NCBI GenBank assembly: GCA_947584295.1
Contig: CANPWM010000012.1
Coordinates: forward strand, 1-45,679
Source of the DNA: an uncultured Oscillospiraceae bacterium
GTDB lineage: Bacteria > Bacillota > Clostridia > Oscillospirales > Oscillospiraceae
Direction: 5' to 3'
DNA: 45,679 nt
The position numbers and the translations under genes were made by a program. Below the pieces are notes generated by a model. That model was given only the letters and a program-made list of their open reading frames with translations, made no database searches and was not told the DNA's origin. This document shows, piece after piece, positions 1 to 6,662 of this stretch. Position 1 is the stretch's first letter; every line of letters begins with the position of its first letter.

Positions 1-1
1 G

Positions 2-73
2 GGCCTCCTCCTGGCCGGCGCCGTCTACTTCCTCCTCTCCCTTGTCGCCTTTCTGGTCTACCGGGCGGTTTAG
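2..73 (+). CDS. C-terminal end of a membrane protein (5' truncated)
   Basis: An open frame enters from the left edge and stops at TAG 71-73, encoding 23 residues. The tail is almost wholly hydrophobic (Leu, Val, Ala, Phe, ending YRAV), which suggests a last transmembrane helix with a very short cytoplasmic end. The rest of the gene lies outside the window, so no family can be named. It could also be a chance frame in GC-rich DNA. Confidence 0.45.
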   Translation, partial: GLLLAGAVYFLLSLVAFLVYRAV

Positions 74-207
74 CGCCGCCTCTGCCGCGCCCCCGGCCCG
101 GAACCGGCATGACCTTCGCTAACCTCCAATCTTTTCCCTATACGAAGGCCGCGGCGGGATTTCCCCGCCGCAGCCTTAACCTATGTACCCCGTTTTTGAT
201 CCGGGGC

Positions 208-239
208 AAATAAAACCGTCCCTCTCCCCCCTAGGACGG
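208..239 (-). terminator. Rho-independent terminator of the leftward gene at 263-715
   Basis: On the minus strand a CCGTCC/GGACGG stem (216-221 with 234-239) is followed directly by a TTTTATTT tract (208-215). It lies about 25 bp past the stop codon of the leftward gene. The stem is only 6 bp with a 12-nt loop, so strength is uncertain. Confidence 0.5.
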
Positions 240-262
240 GAGCGGGGCGATCGCGGACGTTG

Positions 263-715
263 TCAACGCCTGTTGTTGAGCAAATTCTCAAGCCACCGGG
301 CGTTCTGTTCGCTCTGTATCTTTTTCCTGGCCTCCGCCTGGGCCTCGGCGGACTGGAGCGCCTTTTCCCTGACCCGCTCCTGACGCCACTGATCCAGCAG
401 GGCCTCCACGGCCTTTTTCTGCTTTGTCCGGTTGCGCATATAGGGCCGCACCTCGTCCGCAAACTCCCCGGCGGACAGCCGCGCGGCGTGGCTCCTGTCG
501 GAAAACCCCGTTATCGGGATCCTCTTGCCAAACGCATCAAAGCCCACGTACTCATACCCCGGCCCGTCCACGGCGCTCTTGGCCCCCAGACACTGGCCGG
601 TAAAAAACTCGTAGTAGATCCCGTCCTGCTCGTAGAAATAGAGCGTCTCGACCTTTCTTAAAAGGTGGAATTTCCCTCCGTTCAAAATATTGAAGCTATA
701 ATACACTCGATCCAT
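263..715 (-). CDS. Hypothetical protein, 150 aa, charged C-terminal helix
   Basis: I do not recognise this family. The protein begins MDRVYYSFN and its first half is rich in Tyr, Phe and Gly, with a segment GYEYVGFDAFG near the middle. The last 60 residues are strongly charged (Arg, Lys, Glu, Gln) and look helical, possibly a coiled coil. There is no signal peptide or membrane segment. I chose ATG 713-715 because GAGGAGG lies about 7 bases upstream; a frame extension to 763 has no such site and would cover the promoter. A good sigma-A promoter (754-782) and a terminator (208-239) make it a single-gene unit. Function unknown; the gene is real on the basis of its signals. Confidence 0.7.
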   Translation of the reverse strand: MDRVYYSFNILNGGKFHLLRKVETLYFYEQDGIYYEFFTGQCLGAKSAVDGPGYEYVGFDAFGKRIPITGFSDRSHAARLSAGEFADEVRPYMRNRTKQKKAVEALLDQWRQERVREKALQSAEAQAEARKKIQSEQNARWLENLLNNRR

Positions 716-753
716 CTTGGCCCTCCTCAACCCCTGCCCCCACGGGAAAATAC

Positions 754-782
754 AGTGTAGCACAGCGCCATATAAAAGTCCA
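754..782 (-). promoter_or_regulatory. Sigma-A promoter of the hypothetical gene at 263-715
   Basis: On the minus strand, TGGACT and TACACT are separated by exactly 17 bp, and TGC precedes the -10 box (extended -10). It sits about 40 bp upstream of the chosen ATG at 715. Confidence 0.6.
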
Positions 783-857
783 CACTTTCTTTTTGTGCCG
801 CGGTAAATGGCATTAGTTATGATTGGATAATCGTTGTTGCCCCACTTTCCCCGCGCC

Positions 858-912
858 CCGGCAGTCCCACAGGGGCGGGGAGGACTCCCCGCCTTTCTGT
901 GGTTCTTGCCGG
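858..912. other. Three-tier nested inverted repeat in non-coding DNA
   Basis: Three coaxial stems are visible: CCGGCA/TGCCGG (858-863 with 907-912), CCACAG/CTGTGG (867-872 with 897-902) and GGCGGGGA/TCCCCGCC (874-881 with 886-893). Together they give a 55-nt imperfect hairpin. It lies in the 339-bp gap between the hypothetical gene and rpsT, with no gene of its own. It may be part of a structured RNA or a REP-like element; I cannot assign it to a family. Confidence 0.5.
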
Positions 913-922
913 AAACGCAAAA

Positions 923-954
923 AGCGGCGTTGAGCGTTCGATCTCAACACCGCT
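923..954 (-). terminator. Second leftward terminator-like hairpin downstream of rpsT
   Basis: On the minus strand AGCGGTGTTGAG pairs with CTCAACGCCGCT (12 bp with one G-U pair), followed by TTTTTGCG. On the plus strand the same position is an A-C mismatch, so the element works better leftward. It follows the primary rpsT terminator and may be a backup or the end of a small leftward RNA from 955-1010. Confidence 0.5.
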
Positions 955-1010
955 AAAAAAGCACAAACACAACCCTATCAAACCCGGTATTCCTACTTGA
1001 AAAAAGCGTA

Positions 1011-1047
1011 TAAAAATCCGCCTCGGAGGATCCGGGGCGGATTTTTA
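1011..1047 (-). terminator. rpsT terminator
   Basis: A perfect 12-bp stem (TAAAAATCCGCC, 1011-1022, with its complement at 1036-1047) carries flanking A/T runs, so it can act on either strand. It lies directly after the rpsT stop codon. Confidence 0.85.
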
Positions 1048-1054
1048 TATGTTT

Positions 1055-1315
1055 TCAGAGGGTCGCAAGCTTTGTGTCAAGGCTGCTCTTTTTGTGAGCC
1101 GCGTTGTTCTTGTGGATCAGACCCTTGGCTGCCGCCTTGTCCACTGCCTTGACCGCGACTTTATAGGCGCTCTCGGCCTCGCCGCGGCTTCCGCCGGCCA
1201 CTGCTGCGTCAAACTTCTTAAGAACGGTCTTCAGCTCGGACTTATCGGCCTTGTTGCGGGCGTTGTTCGCCTTGCCGATCAGAACGCGCTTCTTCGCTGA
1301 CTTGATATTGGGCAT
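1055..1315 (-). CDS. rpsT: 30S ribosomal protein S20
   Basis: S20 binds 16S rRNA early in assembly of the small subunit. The 86-residue product starts MPNIKSAKKRV, keeps the basic helical N-terminus typical of S20, and ends with the usual HKNNAAHKKSSL-type segment. Length matches the family (about 85-90 aa). AGGAGG lies 10 bases upstream of the ATG. It is a monocistronic leftward gene with its own promoter at 1381-1409 and a strong terminator at 1011-1047, and it is divergent from gpr, an arrangement found in other clostridia. Nothing unusual in the protein. Confidence 0.97.
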   Translation of the reverse strand: MPNIKSAKKRVLIGKANNARNKADKSELKTVLKKFDAAVAGGSRGEAESAYKVAVKAVDKAAAKGLIHKNNAAHKKSSLDTKLATL

Positions 1316-1380
1316 ATCTGGCCACCTCCTCCTATAAAGTCACGGCTCGCCGATGTGATTCGATTACCGTGCGGAAGTGT

Positions 1381-1409
1381 ATTTTACCATTCTTTTTGAA
1401 AAATTTCAA
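1381..1409 (-). promoter_or_regulatory. Strong sigma-A promoter of rpsT
   Basis: On the minus strand TTGAAA and TAAAAT are spaced by 17 bp, with TGG before the -10 box. The predicted start is near 1374, giving a leader of about 58 nt before the rpsT ATG. Confidence 0.8.
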
Positions 1410-1459
1410 GTCCTTTTTCAAAATTTTTATGACAACCGCGCACTTTTTTTGTTCTTTGT

Positions 1460-1500
1460 GGAAATACTACTCTCAACACACAACATATGGGGGTATTTCC
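1460..1500 (+). promoter_or_regulatory. Inverted repeat spanning the gpr leader
   Basis: GGAAATAC (1460-1467) and GTATTTCC (1493-1500) form a perfect 8-bp inverted repeat whose right arm abuts the gpr ATG at 1501. The only Shine-Dalgarno-like run (GGGGG, 1489-1493) touches that arm, so the hairpin could limit ribosome access. Confidence 0.4.
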
Positions 1501-2394
1501 ATGCTTTCACGCCGCTCCGACCTGGCCATGGAGGCCAGGCGCATCTGGAACGAGGACAACCTGGCCGAGCTTGAGGGGGCCGAGGAAAAAACCGAGACCC
1601 GCCAGGGCTTCCCCGTCACCTCCGTCCGCATCTTCGGCGACAGGGCGGCGGAGGAATTATGTAAACCAAAAGGCCGGTACGTCACCGTGGAGCTGGGCCG
1701 GTTCCTCCGCCGGGAGGACGACTCCTTTGAGGCCGGGGCCCAGGTCATCGCCCAGCTCCTCCGGGAACTTCTGGGCCAGGTGGAGGGCGGGATCCTGGTG
1801 GCGGGCCTGGGGAACCCGGCCATCACCCCGGACGCGGTGGGCCACCTGGTGGTGGCCAGCACCCTGGTCACCCGCCACCTGAAGCGCCAGATGGGGGAGA
1901 CCTTCGCCCAGTTCGGCGACCTGTCGGCCCTGGAGCCGGGGGTGCTGGGTACCACCGGCGTGGAGAGCGTGGACGTGGTGGGGGCGCTGGTTCGGGAGAT
2001 CCGCCCCGCCGCCCTCATCGCCGTGGACGCCCTGGCCTCCCGGAGCGTGGAGCGGGTGTGCCGGACGGTGCAGATCGCCGACTCCGGCATCGTCCCCGGC
2101 TCCGGGGTGGGCAACGCCCGGGGGGCGCTGTCCCGGGCGTCCCTGGGGATCCCGGTCATCGCCCTGGGGGTGCCTACGGTGGTGGACGCCGCCACCCTGA
2201 CCCTGGACGTGGCCCGGCAGGCCGGGGTGGAGCTGGACGCCCAGGCCCTCCGGGAGCGCAGCGGCGGCATGATCGTCACCCCCCGGGAGATCGACGCCCA
2301 GGTGCGCAACATCTCCCGGCTCATGGCCTACGGCATCAACCTGGCCGTCCACCCCGGCCTGACCGTCAGCGACGTGGATATGTTCCTGGGCTGA
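1501..2394 (+). CDS. gpr: Spore germination protease GPR
   Basis: GPR degrades small acid-soluble spore proteins (SASP) in the first minutes of germination, freeing spore DNA and supplying amino acids. The 297-residue product carries family landmarks: SDLAMEA near the N-terminus (the RTDLA-type autoprocessing region), GLGNPAITPDAVG, VTRHL, PGVLGTTGVES, a long IAVDALASRS block and SGIVPGSGVGN, then GIPVIALGVPTVVDA. I start it at ATG 1501, immediately before LSRRSDLA; an in-frame ATG at 1369 would add 44 residues encoded by AT-rich, non-coding-looking DNA. This leaves a propeptide of only about five residues, much shorter than in Bacillus. The ribosome site is weak (GGGGG) and lies in a hairpin. 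A forespore sigma-G promoter is expected from the family, but I could not identify one. Confidence 0.95.
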   Translation: MLSRRSDLAMEARRIWNEDNLAELEGAEEKTETRQGFPVTSVRIFGDRAAEELCKPKGRYVTVELGRFLRREDDSFEAGAQVIAQLLRELLGQVEGGILVAGLGNPAITPDAVGHLVVASTLVTRHLKRQMGETFAQFGDLSALEPGVLGTTGVESVDVVGALVREIRPAALIAVDALASRSVERVCRTVQIADSGIVPGSGVGNARGALSRASLGIPVIALGVPTVVDAATLTLDVARQAGVELDAQALRERSGGMIVTPREIDAQVRNISRLMAYGINLAVHPGLTVSDVDMFLG

Positions 2395-2404
2395 CCCGCC
2401 GCTT

Positions 2405-2428
2405 CCGATGTTTCACGTGAAACATCGG
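2405..2428. other. parS site 1 (24-bp palindrome)
   Basis: The 16-bp core TGTTTCACGTGAAACA (2409-2424) is the known Firmicutes parS sequence bound by ParB/Spo0J. Flanks CCGA and TCGG extend perfect symmetry to 24 bp. Confidence 0.95.
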
Positions 2429-2450
2429 GCGGCCTCCCGGCTGTCCCTCG

Positions 2451-2476
2451 GCCAATGTTTCACGTGAAACATTGGC
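2451..2476. other. parS site 2 (26-bp palindrome)
   Basis: The core TGTTTCACGTGAAACA lies at 2456-2471. Flanks GCCAA and TTGGC extend perfect symmetry to 26 bp. The centre is 47 bp from site 1. Confidence 0.95.
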
Positions 2477-2494
2477 GCAGTCCCAACTCCCCCA

Positions 2495-2520
2495 TTCAAT
2501 GTTTCACGTGAAACATTGAA
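2495..2520. other. parS site 3 (26-bp palindrome)
   Basis: The core TGTTTCACGTGAAACA lies at 2500-2515. Flanks TTCAA and TTGAA extend perfect symmetry to 26 bp. The centre is 44 bp from site 2. Confidence 0.95.
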
Positions 2521-2537
2521 ACGCCCCCTGGCGCGGC

Positions 2538-2569
2538 CCCGGCAATGTTTCACGTGAAACATTGCCGGG
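2538..2569. other. parS site 4 (32-bp palindrome)
   Basis: The core TGTTTCACGTGAAACA lies at 2546-2561. Flanks CCCGGCAA and TTGCCGGG extend perfect symmetry to 32 bp. The centre is 46 bp from site 3. It ends 6 bp before the -35 box of the parAB promoter, so bound ParB could repress that promoter. Confidence 0.95.
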
Positions 2570-2575
2570 AAACTC

Positions 2576-2604
2576 TTGAAAAGTCCGGCCACATAGAGTA
2601 TAAT
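2576..2604 (+). promoter_or_regulatory. Sigma-A promoter of the parAB operon
   Basis: TTGAAA (2576-2581) and TATAAT (2599-2604) are spaced by 17 bp. It lies just right of parS site 4 and 29 bp upstream of the parA ATG. Confidence 0.85.
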
Positions 2605-2632
2605 AGCCTCAATACAGACAACGGAGGGCGAA

Positions 2633-3400
2633 ATGGGAAAAGTCATCGCGGTGGCCAATCAGAAGGGCGGGGTGGGAAAGACCACCACCGCCGTCAATCT
2701 GACCTGCGCCTTGCATCTGCAAAAGAAAAAAATCCTGCTGGTAGACGCGGATCCCCAGGGGAACGCCACCTCGGCCATGGGCGTGGACAAGAACAAGGTG
2801 AAGAAAGGCACCTACGAGGTGCTGATCGGCGCGGAACCCCGGGAGGCCGTGGTAAAAACCAGGTACGGCGATCTGATGCCCTCCAACAAGGCCCTGTCCG
2901 GCGCCCTCATCGAGCTGGTGGACCTGCCGGAACGGGAGTACATACTGCGGCGGGCCATGGACAAGATCAAGGGGGACTACGACTACGTCATCATCGACTG
3001 TCCGCCCTCCCTGGAGCTGCTGACCCTCAACGCCCTGGTGGCGGCCCAGACGGTGCTGGTGCCGGTGCAGTGCGAGTATTTCGCCCTGGAGGGCCTGTCC
3101 GACCTGACGGGGACCATGCGGCTCATTCGGCGGAAGCTGAACCCGGAGCTGGAGATCGAGGCGGTGGTCCTCACCATGTTCGACTCCCGCACCAACCTGA
3201 GTATGCAGGTGGCGGCGGAGGTCAAAAAGTATTTTAAGGACAAGGTCACAAGGACGGTGATCCCCCGGGCGGTGCGGCTCTCCGAGGCCCCCAGCCACGG
3301 AAAGCCCGTGATGGCCTACGACTACGCCTCCAAAGGCTCCCAGGCGTATCTGAGTCTGGCCCGGGAGCTGATAGAGCGAAACGAGAGAGGAGAGAAGTGA
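2633..3400 (+). CDS. parA: Chromosome partitioning ATPase ParA/Soj
   Basis: ParA is a dimerising Walker-type ATPase that binds DNA and is stimulated by ParB at parS; in Firmicutes Soj also controls DnaA. The 255-residue protein has the deviant Walker A KGGVGKTT at residues 11-18, [10 protein letters not shown] at about 40-49, the [14 protein letters not shown] block typical of Soj, and [14 protein letters not shown] near the C-terminus. There is no N-terminal HTH, as expected for the chromosomal class. GGAGGG lies upstream of ATG 2633. It overlaps parB by one base, so the two are cotranscribed from the promoter at 2576-2604, next to four parS sites. Confidence 0.97.
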   Translation: MGKVIAVANQKGGVGKTTTAVNLTCALHLQKKKILLVDADPQGNATSAMGVDKNKVKKGTYEVLIGAEPREAVVKTRYGDLMPSNKALSGALIELVDLPEREYILRRAMDKIKGDYDYVIIDCPPSLELLTLNALVAAQTVLVPVQCEYFALEGLSDLTGTMRLIRRKLNPELEIEAVVLTMFDSRTNLSMQVAAEVKKYFKDKVTRTVIPRAVRLSEAPSHGKPVMAYDYASKGSQAYLSLARELIERNERGEK

Positions 3401-4284
3401 TGGCAAAGGGACTGGGAAAAGGCATGGGCGCCCTCTTTGGGGAGGAGACCATGCGGGAGGAGCCGTCCTCCCAGCAGAAGCTGCCCATCACCAAGATCGA
3501 GCCGCGCCGGGGACAGCCCCGGGAGCACTTTGACCAGGAGCGGCTCCAGGAGCTGGCGGAATCCATCGAAAAGCACGGCATGATCCAGCCCATAACGGTG
3601 CGGCCCATGGAAAACGGCTATTACCAGATCATCGCCGGGGAGCGGCGGTGGCGGGCGGCGCGGCTGGCGGGGCTGAAGGAGGTGCCGGTGTCCGTCATGG
3701 AGGCCGACGAGCAGACCACGGCGGAGCTGGCCCTCATCGAAAACCTCCAGCGGGAGGACTTGAACCCCATCGAGGAGGCCCGGGGCTACAAGAAGCTGAT
3801 GGATCACTTCGCTCTGACCCAGGAGCAGGTGGCGGAGCGGGTGGGGAAATCCCGCCCGGTGATCACCAACGCCATGCGGCTTTTGAAGCTTTCCGACGGG
3901 GCCGCCGTGCTGGTGGAGTCCGGGGAGCTGTCCCTGAGCCACGCCAGGGCGATCTTAGAGGTGGCAGACCCCCAGGCCCAGACGAGCCTGGCCCTGCTGG
4001 CCGTCCGGGACGGGCTTTCCGTCCGGCAGGTGACGGAGCTGGTGAAGAAGATGAACGCCAAGCCCAAAAAGGCCCGGGAGAAGAAAAATCCCCGGCTGGG
4101 GGAGGACGGCATCGACTATATGTCCGAGCTGGAGGCGGAGCTGAGCCGACGCATGGGCCGAAGGGTGCGCATCGACGCCGGACAGGACGAGGGCTGTGTG
4201 AAAATAGACTATTACAGCAAGGCGGACTTTGAGCGGCTCATCGAGGCCCTGAGAGACGTAAAAGAGGTGCGGGAATGGATTTAA
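3400..4284 (+). CDS. parB: Chromosome partitioning CTPase ParB/Spo0J
   Basis: ParB loads on parS, uses CTP to close into a sliding clamp, spreads, and recruits SMC to the origin. The 294-residue product begins [13 protein letters not shown], the usual Spo0J start. It has GERRWR at 80-85 and ENLQRED at 114-120 (the CTP-binding region), then an HTH at about 138-165 with VGKSRPVITNAMRLL. The C-terminal dimer domain ends LRDVKEVREWI. I start at ATG 3400 because it matches the family N-terminus; a GTG at 3397 would add one Met. It overlaps parA by one base, and its last codons overlap the next gene by 10 bp, indicating translational coupling. Confidence 0.97.
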   Translation: MAKGLGKGMGALFGEETMREEPSSQQKLPITKIEPRRGQPREHFDQERLQELAESIEKHGMIQPITVRPMENGYYQIIAGERRWRAARLAGLKEVPVSVMEADEQTTAELALIENLQREDLNPIEEARGYKKLMDHFALTQEQVAERVGKSRPVITNAMRLLKLSDGAAVLVESGELSLSHARAILEVADPQAQTSLALLAVRDGLSVRQVTELVKKMNAKPKKAREKKNPRLGEDGIDYMSELEAELSRRMGRRVRIDAGQDEGCVKIDYYSKADFERLIEALRDVKEVREWI

Positions 4285-4889
4285 AGAGACGAGATTCCAC
4301 CGAGGGGACGCCGGAGGACGCGGGAAACGTCCCGGAGAAAAAGCCGGAGGATAAAAGCCCCAAGGCCCTGAAAAAGCGGGAGATATCCGTATTCATCTAC
4401 ACCACGGTGCTGTTTGTGGTGGCGCTGCTGCTGATTTTGATCACCTATTTCATTCAGGAGCATCGAAACTCCGCCCTGACAGACCTGACCACCCAGCACG
4501 GGGAGCTGACGGCCCAGGTTTTGCAGAACATCGAGGAGCTGCAAACCAGGAACGAGAAGCTCCGGGACGAGCTGGACCAGAAGGAGAACGAGCTGGAGGC
4601 CGTCCAAGATGAGCTGGACGCCGCCAACAGCAGTATCGAGGCCATGCTGGCGGAGCAGGCCACTCTGGAGCAGGCAAACCAGGCCGCCGCCCTGGAGAAA
4701 GAGGCCCTGGAGCGGGATCTGCAGACCCAGCGGAACAAGACGGAAGCCCTGGGGCTTTTGGCGGCGCTTCTCTCCACCCAAAAGGGGGAGGACGTCAGCG
4801 GCATCATCGCCCAGCTGGAGACCCAGAAGGCCAATCTGGACGCGGCGTACCTGAACATCTATAACGCTTACATCGAGAACATGAAATAA
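4275..4889 (+). CDS. Single-pass membrane protein with long coiled coil
   Basis: Not a family I recognise. The 204-residue protein has a charged cytoplasmic-type head (residues 1-38, many Lys/Glu/Asp), one transmembrane helix at about 39-60, and then roughly 110 residues of heptad-like sequence (LTTQHGELTAQVLQNIEELQ and similar), which should form a parallel coiled coil outside the membrane. The topology resembles DivIC/FtsL-like or PspA-tether proteins, but I see no diagnostic motif. The ATG at 4275 overlaps the end of parB by 10 bp and has GAGGTG upstream. Its place between parB and serS in one transcript suggests a link with segregation or the envelope; that is inference only. Confidence 0.8.
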   Translation: MDLKRRDSTEGTPEDAGNVPEKKPEDKSPKALKKREISVFIYTTVLFVVALLLILITYFIQEHRNSALTDLTTQHGELTAQVLQNIEELQTRNEKLRDELDQKENELEAVQDELDAANSSIEAMLAEQATLEQANQAAALEKEALERDLQTQRNKTEALGLLAALLSTQKGEDVSGIIAQLETQKANLDAAYLNIYNAYIENMK

Positions 4890-4904
4890 AGAGGGAAACA
4901 CAAC

Positions 4905-6215
4905 ATGATCGACATTCGGCTTATCCGGGAAAATCCCGACCTGGTGCGGGAGAACATAAAGAAGAAGTTCCAGGAGCAGAAGCTGCCCCTGGCGGACGAG
5001 GCCGCGCGGCTGGACAAGGCAAACCGGGCCGCCATCAACGAGGCCAGCGACCTGCGGGCCAGGCGGAACCAGCTCTCCAAGCAGATCGGTATGCTCATGG
5101 GCCAGGCCAAGAAGGATCCCGCCAAGGCCGCCGAGGCGGAGGCCATCAAGGCCCAGGTGAAGGCCGACGGCGAGCGGCTTGCCCAGCTGGAGGAGCTGGA
5201 GGACAAGTACAAGGCGGAGCTGCGGGCGGTGATGATGCAGATCCCCCAGATCATCGACCCCTCCGTTCCCATCGGCCCCGACGACAGCGCCAACGTGGAG
5301 GTACAGCGGTTTGGGGAACCGCTGGTGCCGGAGTTTGAAGTCCCCTACCACACCCAGCTTATGGAGAGCTTCAACGGCATCGACCTGGATTCCGCCAGGG
5401 AGGTGGCCGGGAGCGGCTTTTACTACCTGATCGGCGATGTGGCACGGCTCCACGAGGCAGTGCTGGCCTACGCCCGGGACTTTATGATCGGCAAGGGGTT
5501 CACCTATATGATCCCGCCCTTTATGATGCATGGGGCCATTGTGGAGGGCGTTATGAGCCAGACGGACATGGACGCCATGATGTATAAGATCGAGGGGGAG
5601 GATCTGTACCTGATCGGCACCAGCGAACACTCCATGATCGGGCGGTACATCGACAGGATCATTCCCGCCGAGACCCTGCCCCACACCCTGACCAGCTACT
5701 CCCCCTGTTTCCGCAAGGAAAAAGGCTCCCACGGCCTGGAGGAGCGGGGCGTTTACCGTATCCACCAGTTTGAGAAGCAGGAAATGATCGTGGTCTGCCG
5801 CCCGGAGGAGTCCATGGACTGGTACGAAAAGCTGTGGCGGTACTCCGTGGAGCTTTTCAGGAGCATGGATATCCCGGTGCGACAGCTTGAGTGCTGTTCC
5901 GGCGACCTGGCCGATCTGAAGGTCAAGTCCTGCGACATCGAGGCGTGGAGTCCACGGCAGAAGAAGTATTTTGAGGTCTGCTCCTGCTCCAACCTGGGCG
6001 ACGCCCAGGCGCGGCGGCTGAATATCCGCTTCAAGGACACGGACGGGAAAATAAGCCTGGCCCATACCCTGAACAACACCGTGGTGGCTCCGCCCCGTAT
6101 GCTCATCGCCCTTTTGGAGAACAATCTCCAGGCCGACGGGAGCGTTGTCATTCCCGCCGTCCTGCGCCCCTACATGGGCGGGAAGGAGAAGCTGGAGAAG
6201 GCAAAGGCGGTATAA
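4905..6215 (+). CDS. serS: Seryl-tRNA synthetase, divergent active-site motifs
   Basis: SerRS charges tRNA-Ser (and tRNA-Sec) with serine. The 436-residue protein shows the SerRS plan: an N-terminal long-arm coiled coil (about 25-110) and a class II catalytic core. Motif 2 begins FRKEKGS near residue 268 and continues ERGVYRIHQFEKQEM. Near the C-terminus are CSNLGDAQARRLNIRF, HTLNN and VIPAVLRPYMG. The TXE serine-binding motif reads GTSEHSM (about 237-243) instead of the usual bacterial TAEVPLTN, and motif 3 reads VAPPRML instead of LAVGRT. These variants resemble archaeal-type SerRS more than Bacillus SerS. No T-box leader lies upstream because the gene sits within the parAB transcript. Confidence 0.93.
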   Translation: MIDIRLIRENPDLVRENIKKKFQEQKLPLADEAARLDKANRAAINEASDLRARRNQLSKQIGMLMGQAKKDPAKAAEAEAIKAQVKADGERLAQLEELEDKYKAELRAVMMQIPQIIDPSVPIGPDDSANVEVQRFGEPLVPEFEVPYHTQLMESFNGIDLDSAREVAGSGFYYLIGDVARLHEAVLAYARDFMIGKGFTYMIPPFMMHGAIVEGVMSQTDMDAMMYKIEGEDLYLIGTSEHSMIGRYIDRIIPAETLPHTLTSYSPCFRKEKGSHGLEERGVYRIHQFEKQEMIVVCRPEESMDWYEKLWRYSVELFRSMDIPVRQLECCSGDLADLKVKSCDIEAWSPRQKKYFEVCSCSNLGDAQARRLNIRFKDTDGKISLAHTLNNTVVAPPRMLIALLENNLQADGSVVIPAVLRPYMGGKEKLEKAKAV

Positions 6216-6304
6216 GGCGCGTCATCTATTTAAATCGGCAATAGAATGAATAATAAGGCAATAATTAAATTATTATAAACTATACAACCAAGGAGGAAAA
6301 CATT

Positions 6305-6634
6305 ATGAAAGCAATCTGGAAGATCCTCATCGGCACGGCGGCGGTGGCGGCTGTGGCCCCCTATCAGGTGAAGAAGGATCAGGAGACGGGCACCGTCACC
6401 CTGAAGGCCGCCACCTGGGCGGGGACGTATGTGAAGAACGGCGAGGGCGGAAATCTGACCCTGAAGCTCCTCCCCGGGATCCTCAAGGACAAGGCCGAGG
6501 CCGAAGACGGGTGCCGCTGTGAGGAGGAGTGCTGCTGTGAAGCCCCGGAGGAGACGGAGGACGAGGGCGGCATCACCATCGAGGTGAACGTGGAGAAGGA
6601 CGAGCCTGAGGCCCCCAAGCCCGAAGAGGCGTGA
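6305..6634 (+). CDS. Small acidic protein with Cys cluster, unknown function
   Basis: I do not recognise this 109-residue protein. Residues 4-20 form a short hydrophobic stretch (IWKILIGTAAVAAVAP) that could be a membrane anchor or uncleaved signal. A middle region with GTYVKNGEGGNLTL-like beta character follows. At about residues 69-78 there is a dense CRCEEECCC cluster (five Cys in nine residues), then an acidic, proline-containing tail. The Cys cluster amid Glu/Asp suggests metal binding. AAGGAGGA lies 9 bases upstream of ATG 6305. The 89-bp gap before it is AT-rich and may hold a promoter, but I found no confident -35/-10 pair. mscL follows 28 bp downstream. Confidence 0.72.
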   Translation: MKAIWKILIGTAAVAAVAPYQVKKDQETGTVTLKAATWAGTYVKNGEGGNLTLKLLPGILKDKAEAEDGCRCEEECCCEAPEETEDEGGITIEVNVEKDEPEAPKPEEA

Positions 6635-6662
6635 CCCCTGGACGGCGAAAGGAGTACATACC

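Noticed and set aside
764-1054. tRNA genes or other standard RNA genes in the intergenic gaps
   Set aside because: No cloverleaf with TTCGANNC-type T-loop was found here or in the other gaps of more than 200 bp.
1369-1500. N-terminal extension of gpr from ATG 1369
   Set aside because: The added 44 residues come from AT-rich leader DNA with Phe/Lys runs, do not match GPR, and lack a ribosome site.
2413-2658. Leftward frame across the parS array with repeated MFHVKH segments
   Set aside because: The repeats are translations of the parS core; the DNA is a binding-site array, not a gene.
4840-4905. T-box leader for serS
   Set aside because: Only 15 bp separate serS from the preceding gene; there is no room for a T-box and no specifier or antiterminator is seen.
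4281-6065. Long leftward open frame opposite the coiled-coil gene and serS
   Set aside because: It is a shadow of GC-rich codons on the other strand: no ribosome site, low-complexity Leu/Gly/His-rich product, no known domain, and it fully overlaps confident genes.
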